A DNA stretch of 64,000 nt from Dinoroseobacter sp039192165 (lineage in GTDB: Bacteria > Pseudomonadota > Alphaproteobacteria > Rhodobacterales > Rhodobacteraceae), in contig JBCCXD010000011.1 in the NCBI GenBank assembly GCA_039192165.1, positions 1 through 64,000 of the forward strand, given 5' to 3'. Numbering within the stretch: the stretch's first letter is position 1; each line of letters opens with the position of its first letter. Position numbers and translations under genes: made by a program. The notes below the pieces were generated by a model. The model searched no databases, was not told where the DNA came from, and worked only from the letters and a program-made list of their open reading frames with translations. This document shows positions 26,458 through 35,383 of this stretch, in pieces.

Positions 26458-28035
26458 ATGACCATGCCTGTTCACGAACGCCTTCTCATCATAGACTTCG
26501 GCAGCCAGGTAACGCAGCTGATCGCGCGTCGCCTTCGCGAACTGAACGTTTACTGTGAAATCCACCCGTTTCAGAACGTCACTGACGCTTTCCTGGACGA
26601 GTTCTCCCCGAAAGCAGTGATCTTCTCTGGCGGGCCTGCCAGTGTGATTGACGCAGACTCTCCGCGTCCACCAACCAGCGTTTTCGACCGCGGCGTACCG
26701 ATCCTGGGGATCTGCTATGGGCAGCAGGTGATGATGCAAATGCTGGGCGGCAAGGTCGAGGGCGGCAAGATCTCCGGCGGCGGTGGTACTGCCGAATTCG
26801 GGCGCGCCTATGTTACCCCGACCGATGACCGGATCGATCTGTTGAACGGCTGGTTCATCGATGGTCGCGAGCAAGTCTGGATGAGCCACGGCGACCACGT
26901 CAGCCAAATTGCTCCGGGTTTTGAAGTTTTCGGCACTTCGCCCAACGCACCCTACGCGATCACTGCTGATATGGACCGGCATTTCTATGCGGTGCAATTC
27001 CACCCCGAAGTTCACCACACACCGAACGGCAAAACGCTGTACGAAAACTTTGTGCGGCTTGCAGGTTTCACCGGTGACTGGACTATGGGCGCCTATCGCG
27101 AGCAGGCGATCGAGCAAATTCGCGAACAGGTTGGCGACGGAAAGGTCATTTGCGCGCTATCAGGAGGGGTCGACAGCTCTGTCGCTGCTGTACTGATCCA
27201 TGAAGCGATCGGTGACCAACTCACTTGCGTATTTGTGGATCACGGCTTGATGCGCCTGAACGAGGCTGATGAGGTCGTCACGATGTTCCGGGAGCATTAC
27301 AACCTGCCCCTAATTCATGCCGACGAGACAGAGCTCTTCCTGAATGAACTTGATGGACAATCAGACCCTGAGACCAAACGAAAGATCATTGGTCGCCTTT
27401 TCATAGAAGTCTTTGAAAAGCACGCCAAGGACATCGGTGGCGCGGATTTTCTCGCACAGGGCACGCTTTACCCGGATGTGATCGAATCAGTCAGTTTTTC
27501 GGGTGGACCTTCAGTCACCATCAAGTCCCACCATAATGTCGGTGGCCTGCCCGAACGCATGAACATGCAGCTCGTGGAGCCTCTGCGCGAGCTCTTTAAA
27601 GACGAGGTGCGCGCGCTGGGCCATGAGCTTGGACTGCCTGCCTCGTTTATCGGGCGCCACCCGTTCCCCGGACCCGGTCTCGCCATTCGATGCCCGGGAG
27701 AAATCACGCGTGACAAGCTCGATATTCTGCGCAAAGCAGATGCTGTCTATATCGATCAGATCAGAAAACACGGGCTGTATGATGAGATCTGGCAAGCCTA
27801 TGTCGCGATACTGCCTGTGCGCACTGTGGGCGTGATGGGAGACGGGCGCACCTATGACTATGCCTGCGCCCTACGCGCGGTCACATCAGTCGATGGCATG
27901 ACGGCCGACTACTACCCTTTTTCACACGAGTTCCTGGGCGAGACGGCGACCCGCATCATCAACGAGGTTCAAGGGATCAACCGCGTGACCTACGACATCA
28001 CGTCGAAGCCTCCGGGAACGATCGAGTGGGAATAA
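26458..28035 (+). CDS. guaA: GMP synthase, glutamine-hydrolysing
   Basis: 525 residues. The glutamine amidotransferase domain carries Cys86 (GICYGQQ) and the VQFHPEVHHT histidine/glutamate pair. The ATP pyrophosphatase domain carries ALSGGVDSS. The C-terminal dimerisation domain ends in YDITSKPPGTIEWE, the conserved GuaA end. It converts XMP to GMP. It is divergent from the mttB-like gene across a 141-base gap. Confidence 0.98.
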   Translation: MTMPVHERLLIIDFGSQVTQLIARRLRELNVYCEIHPFQNVTDAFLDEFSPKAVIFSGGPASVIDADSPRPPTSVFDRGVPILGICYGQQVMMQMLGGKVEGGKISGGGGTAEFGRAYVTPTDDRIDLLNGWFIDGREQVWMSHGDHVSQIAPGFEVFGTSPNAPYAITADMDRHFYAVQFHPEVHHTPNGKTLYENFVRLAGFTGDWTMGAYREQAIEQIREQVGDGKVICALSGGVDSSVAAVLIHEAIGDQLTCVFVDHGLMRLNEADEVVTMFREHYNLPLIHADETELFLNELDGQSDPETKRKIIGRLFIEVFEKHAKDIGGADFLAQGTLYPDVIESVSFSGGPSVTIKSHHNVGGLPERMNMQLVEPLRELFKDEVRALGHELGLPASFIGRHPFPGPGLAIRCPGEITRDKLDILRKADAVYIDQIRKHGLYDEIWQAYVAILPVRTVGVMGDGRTYDYACALRAVTSVDGMTADYYPFSHEFLGETATRIINEVQGINRVTYDITSKPPGTIEWE

Positions 28036-28118
28036 AAGCTCAACGCGACAACCGTCCAAGAACGAGCCAAACCAAAAGCCCATGTCGCAGGATTTTCGAG
28101 GAAGTCCAAAACTGGTCA

Positions 28119-28493
28119 GTGCGAGAAACTCCGAAGCGGAAGGCGTTTGGGCTGTGTCTTTCGCTTTTCATCGCCTGCTCTGTTGGCCAGGCGTGGTCAG
28201 ACGTCTTCTGCGTGGGAACAGATCCGGAATTTCGACTGCACAGTTCAGGCGAAGAGACCAGGTTTGACTATCTGGGGGTTGAGGTCTTCGAGCTTCTTCC
28301 TCCGATTGACGAAACGGACATCCAGCGTTCGGCGCGAACTTCGGTGATGCTCAACGCCACAAAGCGTATCCCGGTGCGTCTGGAACCCCGCACGTGCGAG
28401 TTTCAACAGACGCTGTTGCCGATTAGGATTGAGATCAACGTGCCCGGCAAAAACGGAGAGACCGTGCTGAGGGGCTGCTGCCTGACCCGGTAA
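28119..28493 (+). CDS. Small secreted cysteine-containing protein, unknown
   Basis: Probably starts at GTG 28119 (RETPKRKAFG), giving a signal peptide LCLSLFIACSVGQAWS and a mature domain of about 95 residues with four cysteines (DVFCVG, RTCEFQQ, GCC). A longer frame from 28026 is open, but its N-terminus is uncharacteristic. The stop overlaps the next ATG (TAATG), so it is coupled to the DMT transporter. No family is recognised. Confidence 0.55.
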   Translation: MRETPKRKAFGLCLSLFIACSVGQAWSDVFCVGTDPEFRLHSSGEETRFDYLGVEVFELLPPIDETDIQRSARTSVMLNATKRIPVRLEPRTCEFQQTLLPIRIEINVPGKNGETVLRGCCLTR

Positions 28494-29410
28494 TGAGCCA
28501 TATTCTACCAGACGGATCACAGAATGAAGCGTCCTCGCGCCCGGGACAGGCGGCCCTGTGGATGCTTGGCGCAATTGCGAGTTTCTCGACAATGGCTGTG
28601 TCCGGTCGGAACCTCTATGAGGATCATGACACCTTCGAGATCATGCTCTTCCGCTCCATAATCGGGATCGGGATCGTTCTCTTCGTTGCCAGACTTGCAG
28701 GTACGCTTCACGAAGTTCGTACCCGACACTTCAGAACCCATCTGGTGCGCAACATCTTTCACTTTAGCGGCCAGAATCTTTGGTTTTTTGCTGTTGCAGT
28801 CGCGCCGCTGGCGCAGGTGATCGCGCTCGAATTCACGTCGCCCCTTTGGGTCACGCTTCTCGCGCCGCTTTTTTTGAGCGAGCGCCTGACACGCATCAGA
28901 GCCTGCGCTGCCCTGATCGGGTTTATTGGCGTGATAATCGTTGCTCAACCCGATCTTGCGAACCTCGACCCTGGCCTGCTGGCAGCCTTAGCGGCAGCCC
29001 TGTGCTTCGCCGTTACTGCGATTTTCACAAAGCTGCTCACACGGACCGATGGGACAACGGGAATTCTGTTCTGGCTGACTGTCATTCAGGCTGTCTTTGG
29101 GTTGGTCGCCGTTTTCTGGGACGGCCGTGTTGCATTTCCAACTGCCGAGACCCTGCCTTGGCTGCTTGCCGTGGCGGTGGCTGGACTGACAGCGCATTTC
29201 TGTCTGACAACGGCGCTGAGGCTGGCGCCTGCGATGATTGTTATGCCGATGGATTTCTTGCGCTTGCCGGCACTCGCCCTGATTGGGCTTGTGGCCTACA
29301 ACGAACCGCTCACCTTGTTGATTGTCTTTGGAAGTGCGCTCATCCTTTGTGGTAATTTTCTCAATCTGTGGACGGAAAACCGCAAAAAAACGCAAACAAA
29401 AGCGCTTTGA
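28493..29410 (+). CDS. DMT-superfamily (EamA) transporter
   Basis: 305 residues with ten predicted hydrophobic helices in two EamA repeats. Typical signatures are FEIMLFRSIIGIGIVLF and ALEFTSPLWVTLLAPLFLSERLT in the first half, and AHFCLTTALRLAPAMIVMPMDFLRLP in the second. The family exports small metabolites such as amino acids or S-adenosylmethionine; substrate is not readable. The ATG overlaps the stop of the upstream secreted-protein gene. Confidence 0.88.
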   Translation: MSHILPDGSQNEASSRPGQAALWMLGAIASFSTMAVSGRNLYEDHDTFEIMLFRSIIGIGIVLFVARLAGTLHEVRTRHFRTHLVRNIFHFSGQNLWFFAVAVAPLAQVIALEFTSPLWVTLLAPLFLSERLTRIRACAALIGFIGVIIVAQPDLANLDPGLLAALAAALCFAVTAIFTKLLTRTDGTTGILFWLTVIQAVFGLVAVFWDGRVAFPTAETLPWLLAVAVAGLTAHFCLTTALRLAPAMIVMPMDFLRLPALALIGLVAYNEPLTLLIVFGSALILCGNFLNLWTENRKKTQTKAL

Positions 29411-29424
29411 CGCGGCGTTACAAG

Positions 29425-29454
29425 TTGACGTTTTTTTTCCTTCAGGCATAGCGT
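29425..29454 (+). promoter_or_regulatory. Promoter of the FadL-like porin gene
   Basis: TTGACG (29425-29430), 18-base spacer containing a T8 run, TAGCGT (29449-29454). The same -10 hexamer is seen at the second sRNA candidate. A start near 29461 leaves a leader of about 40 bases. Confidence 0.5.
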
Positions 29455-29499
29455 CGCCTGCACCGCGCATTGAATGACGCGAGTACAGGGAAGCAAAAA

Positions 29500-30648
29500 A
29501 TGAAACTGAATTTTCGGACTCTGGCCGGAGGAGTGGCATCGTTTGCCATGGCCAGCACTGCGTATGCTGGAGGGGTTGAGCGCTCCAACCAAGGCATCGA
29601 TTTCCTCTTTGAGGAAGGGACATATGCAGAACTTGGTTTTGGGCGCATTAGCCCCGACGTAAGCGGCGATGGGGTCACGCCTCCAGCCATCGGCACAAGC
29701 ACCGGTGATATTCTGGGTGGCGAGAATGTCGGCTCTGCGGCGTACAAGCAGGATCTCAGCGAAAACCTCATACTGGGTTTCAAGATCGATCAGCCGATCG
29801 GCGCGACAATCCGCTATCCGAATGGAACGGGGCACCCGTTCGCAGGCACAAGTGCAGATCTCGACGCCACGGCGCTGACGGCGTACTTGCGATACAAATT
29901 GAACAATGGCTTCAGCCTGATTGGCGGTATCCGCGCGCAACAGGTGGAGGGCGAGGTCTTTCTGGCTTCAACGAACTACAACCTGAAGACCAATAACGAC
30001 CGAGAATTCGGCTATACGCTGGGTGTTGCCTACGAGAAGCCGGAAATCGCTTTGCGCATCGCTCTGACCTACAACTCGGCGATCGACCACACCTTCAACG
30101 CAAGCGAGAACGCAACGCTACCGGGACTTGGCTTCGTAGCGTCTGAAAGCCAGTTTGATACCACGATACCACAGTCGGTGAACCTCGACTTCCAGACCGG
30201 CATTGCAGAAGACACTTTGCTGTTCGGGTCTGTGCGTTGGGTCGATTGGAGCGAATTTGAGATCAACCCGGAGCTGTACGATTTCATCATTCAGGGCGCG
30301 TCTGGTGGTTTCAGCTATCCGCTGGCGTCTTATCAGAGCGACACGATCACCTACAAAATCGGGGTAGGACGCCGCTTCACGGACACATGGTCTGGCGCCC
30401 TGACCTTGATCCACGAACCTGACAGCGGTGATATCTTCGGCAACCTTGGCCCGGTCGATGGGCGTACAGGCGTCGGTCTTGGGCTCACCTACACTCAGGA
30501 GAAAATGAAGATCAGTGCCGGCGTAGAGTACAGCTGGCTCGGCGACGCTCTGTCGCAAAGCCCATTCGCCTCTCCGGGCACGCCGATCTCTGATTTTCAG
30601 GACAATACGTCCATCAGCTACGGGATCCGGGTCGGCTACTACTTCTGA
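29500..30648 (+). CDS. FadL/OmpP1-family outer-membrane transport protein
   Basis: 382 residues from MKLNFRTLAGG behind AGGGAAG. A signal peptide ends ASTAYAGG, then alternating beta strands and a terminal phenylalanine (VGYYF) typical of outer-membrane barrels. The FadL-like pattern shows in the N-terminal hatch region (GGVERSNQGIDFLFEEG) and GLGLTYTQEKMKISAGVEYSWLGDA. These porins admit hydrophobic compounds such as long-chain fatty acids. It has its own promoter and a strong terminator. Confidence 0.87.
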   Translation: MKLNFRTLAGGVASFAMASTAYAGGVERSNQGIDFLFEEGTYAELGFGRISPDVSGDGVTPPAIGTSTGDILGGENVGSAAYKQDLSENLILGFKIDQPIGATIRYPNGTGHPFAGTSADLDATALTAYLRYKLNNGFSLIGGIRAQQVEGEVFLASTNYNLKTNNDREFGYTLGVAYEKPEIALRIALTYNSAIDHTFNASENATLPGLGFVASESQFDTTIPQSVNLDFQTGIAEDTLLFGSVRWVDWSEFEINPELYDFIIQGASGGFSYPLASYQSDTITYKIGVGRRFTDTWSGALTLIHEPDSGDIFGNLGPVDGRTGVGLGLTYTQEKMKISAGVEYSWLGDALSQSPFASPGTPISDFQDNTSISYGIRVGYYF

Positions 30649-30666
30649 TCTGCAAAGCGAGTTCAC

Positions 30667-30697
30667 AAAACCCCCGCGCCGCGCGGGGGTTTTTCTT
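30667..30697 (+). terminator. Intrinsic terminator after the porin gene
   Basis: AAAACCCCCGC pairs with GCGGGGGTTTT around GCCGC; the T-run follows directly. The stem is 11 bp. Confidence 0.93.
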
Positions 30698-30747
30698 TAT
30701 GCAGGTTTCGGATCGTGTCGAGCCAACGACTGCGCTACCACCGCGCT

Positions 30748-31656
30748 ATGACAGCGCAAAAGTTCATATCATCGAGAGCGTGGGGAGAGTTGCTCCTTCT
30801 GTCCATAATCTGGGGCGGCAGCTTTCTTGCGATCCGCACGGCGCTCGATGAGATTCCGTTCGTAACTTCAGTGGCATACCGGGTTGGATTTGCAGCGCTG
30901 GCGCTTGTCGTCTGGCTGCGCCTGAGCCGACAGTCTCTCCCCAGAGACGCAGGCCTCTGGGCCAGATTCGCGGTCATGGGGCTACTCAACAACGTGGTCC
31001 CCTTTCTGCTGATGGCTTGGGGCCAGCTTCATATTCCCGTCGGGTTAACTGCAATTCTGAATTCGACCACGGCCGTGTTTGCCGTGCTGGTCGCCGCATT
31101 GGTTTTCGCGGATGAAAGACTGACACCCAGCCGCATATTCGGCGTGCTTGTCGGGTTTCTGGGTGTAGCAACCGCCATCGGATTAGAGAGTTTTCTTAGT
31201 TTTGATATCTCCTCCCTGGCGCAGCTGGCAGTCCTTGCGGGCACGTTTTCATATGCGCTTGCGGGAAGCTGGGCCCGCGCGCAGCTCGGCGGGGTAAAAC
31301 CTGTTGTGGCGGCCACAGGTATGCTGGTGGCGTCGACCGCAATCATGGTGCCTGTGGCACTTTTGATCGATGGTCTGCCTGCCCTGCCACGCGCGCCACA
31401 GACGTACGCCGCGATTGGCTATTATGCGCTTGTGGCCACGGCCTTTGCCTACCTGCTTTACTATCGTGTCCTTGCAATGGCCGGATCCGGCAATCTGCTA
31501 TTGTGCACGCTTCTGGTTGTTCCGGTCGCAATTGTCCTTGGCGCAGCCGTGCGCGGCGAAACCCTCACTCTGTGGAACCTTGTTGGCTTTGGCCTGCTTG
31601 CGCTTGGCCTGTTGATCCTTGATGGGCGCTTGACCCGCCGCCTGCTTTCGGCTTGA
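30748..31656 (+). CDS. DMT-superfamily (EamA) transporter, second copy
   Basis: 302 residues from MTAQKFISSRAWGEL; a GTG at 30715 is an alternative, earlier start. Ten hydrophobic helices are predicted, with WGGSFLAIRTALDEIPF, NNVVPFLLMAWGQLHIPVGLTAILNSTTAVF and ALVFADERLTPSR in the first repeat, and GYYALVATAFAYLLYYRVLAMAG in the second. It is not closely similar to the transporter at 28493 and so is not a recent duplicate. Substrate unknown. Confidence 0.87.
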   Translation: MTAQKFISSRAWGELLLLSIIWGGSFLAIRTALDEIPFVTSVAYRVGFAALALVVWLRLSRQSLPRDAGLWARFAVMGLLNNVVPFLLMAWGQLHIPVGLTAILNSTTAVFAVLVAALVFADERLTPSRIFGVLVGFLGVATAIGLESFLSFDISSLAQLAVLAGTFSYALAGSWARAQLGGVKPVVAATGMLVASTAIMVPVALLIDGLPALPRAPQTYAAIGYYALVATAFAYLLYYRVLAMAGSGNLLLCTLLVVPVAIVLGAAVRGETLTLWNLVGFGLLALGLLILDGRLTRRLLSA

Positions 31657-31693
31657 ACGCGTCAACGAAGGACGAGGCGAAAGGCAGGCCACG

Positions 31694-32563
31694 GTGGCGA
31701 GACCTTACGAGACCGCAGCCGATTGGCTGGAAGCCCCAAAGAAGCGCGTCGTGCTCTTTGGCATGTCCGGGCTTGGAAAAACGCACGTCTCTAACATGTT
31801 GCGCGCCAACGGGAACTGGTTTCACTACTCGATCGACTACCGCATTGGCACCCGTTACATGGGCGAGCACATCGTCGACAACTTCAAACGTGAGGCGATG
31901 AAAAACCCTTTCCTCCGGGAATTGCTCATGTCGGACTCGATCTATATCGGCTCCAACATAAATTTCCACAACCTGACGCCAGTCTCCAGCTATCTGGGCA
32001 AACCTGGCGATGTCGACAAGGGCGGTATGCCGATCGCGGAATACCGTCGGCGGCAAGGGCTGTTCCAGCAAGCAGAGCTGTCCGCGCTTATGGACACAAC
32101 GCACTTTATTTCGCGGGCAGAAGCTCTCTACAGCTATCCGAATTTTGTCTGCGATACAGGTGGATCAATCTGCGAGTGGGTGGACCCTGGAAATCCTGAA
32201 GATCCGGTATTGTCAACACTTTCCGAGCATCTTCTGATGGTCTGGCTGAAGGGGGATGACGCCCACACCGAAGAACTGGTTCGCCGCTTTGATCGGGATC
32301 CGAAACCGATGGCCTACCAGCCTGAATTCCTCGAAGAAATGTGGGCGCAGTATATGGCCGAAACACGGACAACTGCCGAGAGTGTAGACCCAGACGCGTT
32401 CATTCGCTGGACCTACACAAAAGCGCTTGCCCACCGCCAGCCGCGTTACGCAGAGATGGCGCGCAACTGGGGCATCGCGGTCGAAGCTGACGACATTTCA
32501 CGCTTGCGGGATGCACAGGACTTCGATGCGCTGATCGCCTCAGCCCTTGGAAATAAGACCTGA
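31694..32563 (+). CDS. P-loop ATPase/kinase-like protein upstream of metAA
   Basis: 289 residues starting with GTG. The P-loop is GMSGLGKT (about 23-30), immediately followed by HVSNMLRANGNWFHYSIDYRIG. Conserved-looking downstream segments are DKGGMPIAEYRRRQGLFQQAE and PNFVCDTGGSICEWVD; the latter could carry Walker B-like acidic residues. The fold looks like a small-molecule or nucleotide kinase rather than a AAA+ machine. It precedes metAA by 47 bases on the same strand, so co-expression is likely. No specific substrate is suggested. Confidence 0.75.
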   Translation: MARPYETAADWLEAPKKRVVLFGMSGLGKTHVSNMLRANGNWFHYSIDYRIGTRYMGEHIVDNFKREAMKNPFLRELLMSDSIYIGSNINFHNLTPVSSYLGKPGDVDKGGMPIAEYRRRQGLFQQAELSALMDTTHFISRAEALYSYPNFVCDTGGSICEWVDPGNPEDPVLSTLSEHLLMVWLKGDDAHTEELVRRFDRDPKPMAYQPEFLEEMWAQYMAETRTTAESVDPDAFIRWTYTKALAHRQPRYAEMARNWGIAVEADDISRLRDAQDFDALIASALGNKT

Positions 32564-32610
32564 CATAACTACCTGCCGGGCTCGACCCTGCGGATGAGGT
32601 AAACCACACC

Positions 32611-33528
32611 ATGCCGATCAAGATACCCGAGACCCTGCCAGCCTATGATGTCCTCACCGAAGAGGGCGTTATGGTTATGGGTTCCGATCGCGCAGCACGC
32701 CAGGACATCCGCCCGCTGCAAATCGGCCTTTTGAATCTGATGCCCAAGAAAATTCAAACGGAGACGCAGTTTGCGCGCCTGATCGGCGCCACACCGTTGC
32801 AGATCGACCTGACACTGATCCGGATGACGGAGCATGAAACAAGAAACACGTCTGCTGCGCATATGGAGGCATTCTACAAACCTTTTCAGGATGTTAGGGA
32901 CCGTAAGTTCGACGGTTTGATCATAACAGGCGCGCCCATAGAGCATTTACCCTTCGAAGAAGTCACGTACTGGGAAGAACTCACGCAAGTCTTTGAGTGG
33001 ACCCAGAGCCATGTGCACTCCACCTTCGGGGTGTGCTGGGGCGGAATGGCGATGATCAACTATTTCCACGGCGTAAAGAAACACCTGTTGGAACACAAAG
33101 CCTTCGGGTGCTTTCGCCATCAGAACCTTGCGCCCGCCTCGCCCTATCTGCGCGGGTTCTCGGATGATTTTGTCATTCCTGTCAGCCGGTGGACCGAGAT
33201 GAAGCAGAATGAGATTTCGGAGAAGCCGGATTTGAAGACCCTGCTCGGCTCGGATCAGGTTGGTCCTTGTCTTGTCCAGGACAGATCCCGCCGCGCGCTC
33301 TATATTTTCAACCATTTTGAGTACGACAGCGGAACGCTGAAGGAAGAGTACGACCGCGACGTGGATCAGGGCACACCAATAAATGTGCCCGACAATTACT
33401 ATCCTGATGACGATCCTGCGAGAGAACCGCTCAACCGGTGGCGATCCCACGCGCATCTTCTATATGGAAACTGGATCAACGAGATATACCAGACCACCCA
33501 TTATGACCTTGAGCACATCGGCACCTAA
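32611..33528 (+). CDS. metAA: Homoserine O-acetyltransferase, MetA type
   Basis: 305 residues of the MetA family. The catalytic triad is visible as Cys142 (FGVCWGG), His235 and Glu237 (IFNHFEYD). Residue 111, which sets the acyl donor, is Glu (TGAPIEH). In characterised MetA proteins Glu111 selects acetyl-CoA and Gly111 selects succinyl-CoA, so this is called an acetyltransferase even though many databases label the family succinyltransferase. It makes the activated homoserine for methionine synthesis. I could not recognise a SAM riboswitch in the short leader. Confidence 0.94.
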   Translation: MPIKIPETLPAYDVLTEEGVMVMGSDRAARQDIRPLQIGLLNLMPKKIQTETQFARLIGATPLQIDLTLIRMTEHETRNTSAAHMEAFYKPFQDVRDRKFDGLIITGAPIEHLPFEEVTYWEELTQVFEWTQSHVHSTFGVCWGGMAMINYFHGVKKHLLEHKAFGCFRHQNLAPASPYLRGFSDDFVIPVSRWTEMKQNEISEKPDLKTLLGSDQVGPCLVQDRSRRALYIFNHFEYDSGTLKEEYDRDVDQGTPINVPDNYYPDDDPAREPLNRWRSHAHLLYGNWINEIYQTTHYDLEHIGT

Positions 33529-34459
33529 AGCGGGCTTATTGGCGGCGTTTCTGACACTCGCCGGCTGTAGCACTTCGACCGGGACCGACGCAGTCACCCG
33601 CGTGGAAACACCCCCTCTTGGCACCTTCGCGAATGTGGCTGGCAAACGCGTGCATTACACCGACACGGGACGTGGGCCTGTTGTTGTGCTTATCCACGGC
33701 GCTTCAGGCAATCTGCGTGATATGAATTTCGAGCTGGCTGACCGGCTCGACAATCGCTATCGCGTGCTGGCCTTCGATCGGCCCGGACTGGGCTTCTCAG
33801 ATGCAATCAACCCGCGGGGCGAAAGCCCACAGGAGCAAGCGCGCCACATGGCCGGTGTCCTTGACCAGTTGGGTATCGAACAGGCAATCGTTCTGGGGCA
33901 TTCCTTCGGAGGCTCAGTCGCGATGGCCTGGGCGCTCGAGCGGCCGGATCAGGTGGCCGGTGTCGTCAGCCTATCCGGCGCCACCATGCCGTGGCCAGGC
34001 GGGCTGGGTCCGTGGTACGCGATCGCGGGAAGCAGTATTGGCGGCGCAACGGTTGTGCCACTTATCATCAACTCGGTCGACAAGTCGGATGCTGACAGCA
34101 TCGGCGCGCGGCTTTTTCGCCCGAACGAACTGCCCGAAGGCTATATCGACTTCATTGGTGTAGATCTGACGCTGCGGCGCGTTCAGGTGCAGCAGAATGC
34201 GCGCCAGATCAACCGTCTGAAGCGCAATCTTGAAGTTATGTCCAAGGCCTACCCGACGGTGACGATCCCGGTCGAAGTCGTGCATGGAACAGCTGACGGC
34301 ACAGTCCCGGCAGCCGTACACGCACAGCCCATGGCGGAGCTGCTGCCAAACGCGAGACTGACGCTTCTGCCAGGTATTGGGCACATGCCGCATCACGCCG
34401 CCACTGACGACGTGGTTGCCTCTGTCGACCGCGCAGTAGAGCGCGCCGGATTGCGCTGA
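33503..34459 (+). CDS. Alpha/beta-hydrolase lipoprotein
   Basis: 318 residues from ATG 33503, inside the last 26 bases of metAA. The signal peptide ends in the lipobox LTLAGC. Hydrolase signatures: IHGASGNLRD (oxyanion region), FDRPGLGFSD, the nucleophile elbow GHSFGG, the acid region VVHGTADGTVP, and a C-terminal histidine in LPGIGHMPHH. An outer- or inner-membrane-anchored esterase/lipase is likely. The overlap with metAA suggests a shared transcript rather than a shared pathway. Confidence 0.86.
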   Translation: MTLSTSAPKAGLLAAFLTLAGCSTSTGTDAVTRVETPPLGTFANVAGKRVHYTDTGRGPVVVLIHGASGNLRDMNFELADRLDNRYRVLAFDRPGLGFSDAINPRGESPQEQARHMAGVLDQLGIEQAIVLGHSFGGSVAMAWALERPDQVAGVVSLSGATMPWPGGLGPWYAIAGSSIGGATVVPLIINSVDKSDADSIGARLFRPNELPEGYIDFIGVDLTLRRVQVQQNARQINRLKRNLEVMSKAYPTVTIPVEVVHGTADGTVPAAVHAQPMAELLPNARLTLLPGIGHMPHHAATDDVVASVDRAVERAGLR

Positions 34460-34513
34460 GCCTTTCAATCGGCATACTGCGACGACACGCTCACAGGTCC
34501 TGCGAGGCTCAAG

Positions 34514-35383
34514 ATGTCATTGCCGTTTGATGGCGCAATATCCGAATTTTACGACAAAAAAGCGCCCAAGGAGATACGCGCGGCGATTGATAAGGCCGGA
34601 AAGAATGATGTCCTGGATCCTGAGTACCCCTACCGGGACCGAATGGATCGGGACGAATACGAGGAACGGCTGCATCGGATGCAGATCGAGCTCGTAAAAC
34701 TGCAGGCCTGGGTGAAGGAAAGCGGCGCACGGATCGCCGTCATCTTTGAGGGTCGGGACGCGTCGGGCAAAGGCGGCACGATAAAACGCTTCCGCGAGAA
34801 CCTGAATCCCCGCGTGGCGCGGGTCGTGGCCCTTCCGAAGCCCACAGATCGCGAGGGCAAGGAGTGGTATTTCCAACGCTATGTACGCCAGCTTCCCATT
34901 GCGGGTGAGATCACGCTCTTCGACCGAAGCTGGTACAATCGGGCCGTTGTGGAAGAGGTGTTTGAATTTTGCTCCGAGGAAGAACGTGCCGCCTTCTTCA
35001 GGCAACTGCCCAGTTTTGAAACCATGCTGGTGGACGAAGGCATTGTGTTGGTGAAATTCTGGTTGAATGTCGGACGCGCCGAGCAGCTTCGTCGCTTTCT
35101 GCATCGCGAGAAAGACCCTTTGAAACAGTGGAAACTCAGCTGGATCGATGTGGAAGGTCTCAACCGCTGGGACCGTTATAGCGACGCCATCCGTGAGACC
35201 TTCCTGCGTACAGATTTCAATACGTCTCCGTGGACGATTGTCCGCACCGATGACAAGCGCCGCGCAAGGATCAGCGCAATCCAGCATTTCCTAAGCTCAG
35301 TGGACTATACAGGCAAATCGGAGGAGGCGATCGGAGAGCTCGACCCCAAAATCGTCGGACGGGTCGACCTCTGGCATGCCTAA
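34514..35383 (+). CDS. ppk2: Polyphosphate kinase 2 family protein
   Basis: 289 residues of the one-domain PPK2 type. Walker A is GRDASGKGG (80-88) and the Walker B/lid-start is FDRSWYNRA (136-144); KFWLNVGRAEQLRRF and KLSWIDVEGLNRWDRY complete the pattern. PPK2 transfers phosphate between polyphosphate and nucleotides, usually making GTP/ATP from polyP in vivo. The N-terminal DPEYPYRDRMDRDEYEERL stretch is helical and acidic. The last 8 bases overlap the TetR gene. Confidence 0.92.
   Translation: MSLPFDGAISEFYDKKAPKEIRAAIDKAGKNDVLDPEYPYRDRMDRDEYEERLHRMQIELVKLQAWVKESGARIAVIFEGRDASGKGGTIKRFRENLNPRVARVVALPKPTDREGKEWYFQRYVRQLPIAGEITLFDRSWYNRAVVEEVFEFCSEEERAAFFRQLPSFETMLVDEGIVLVKFWLNVGRAEQLRRFLHREKDPLKQWKLSWIDVEGLNRWDRYSDAIRETFLRTDFNTSPWTIVRTDDKRRARISAIQHFLSSVDYTGKSEEAIGELDPKIVGRVDLWHA

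Noticed and set aside
26317..27117. Long N-terminal extension of the mttB-like gene (open frame to 27117)
   Set aside because: It is antisense to guaA, whose reading frame is beyond doubt. A strong ribosome-binding site marks the start at 26316.
32564..32610. SAM-II or SAM/SAH riboswitch upstream of metAA
   Set aside because: Alphaproteobacterial metA genes often have SAM-II, but the gap is only 47 bases and I could not find the required stem and pseudoknot sequences.
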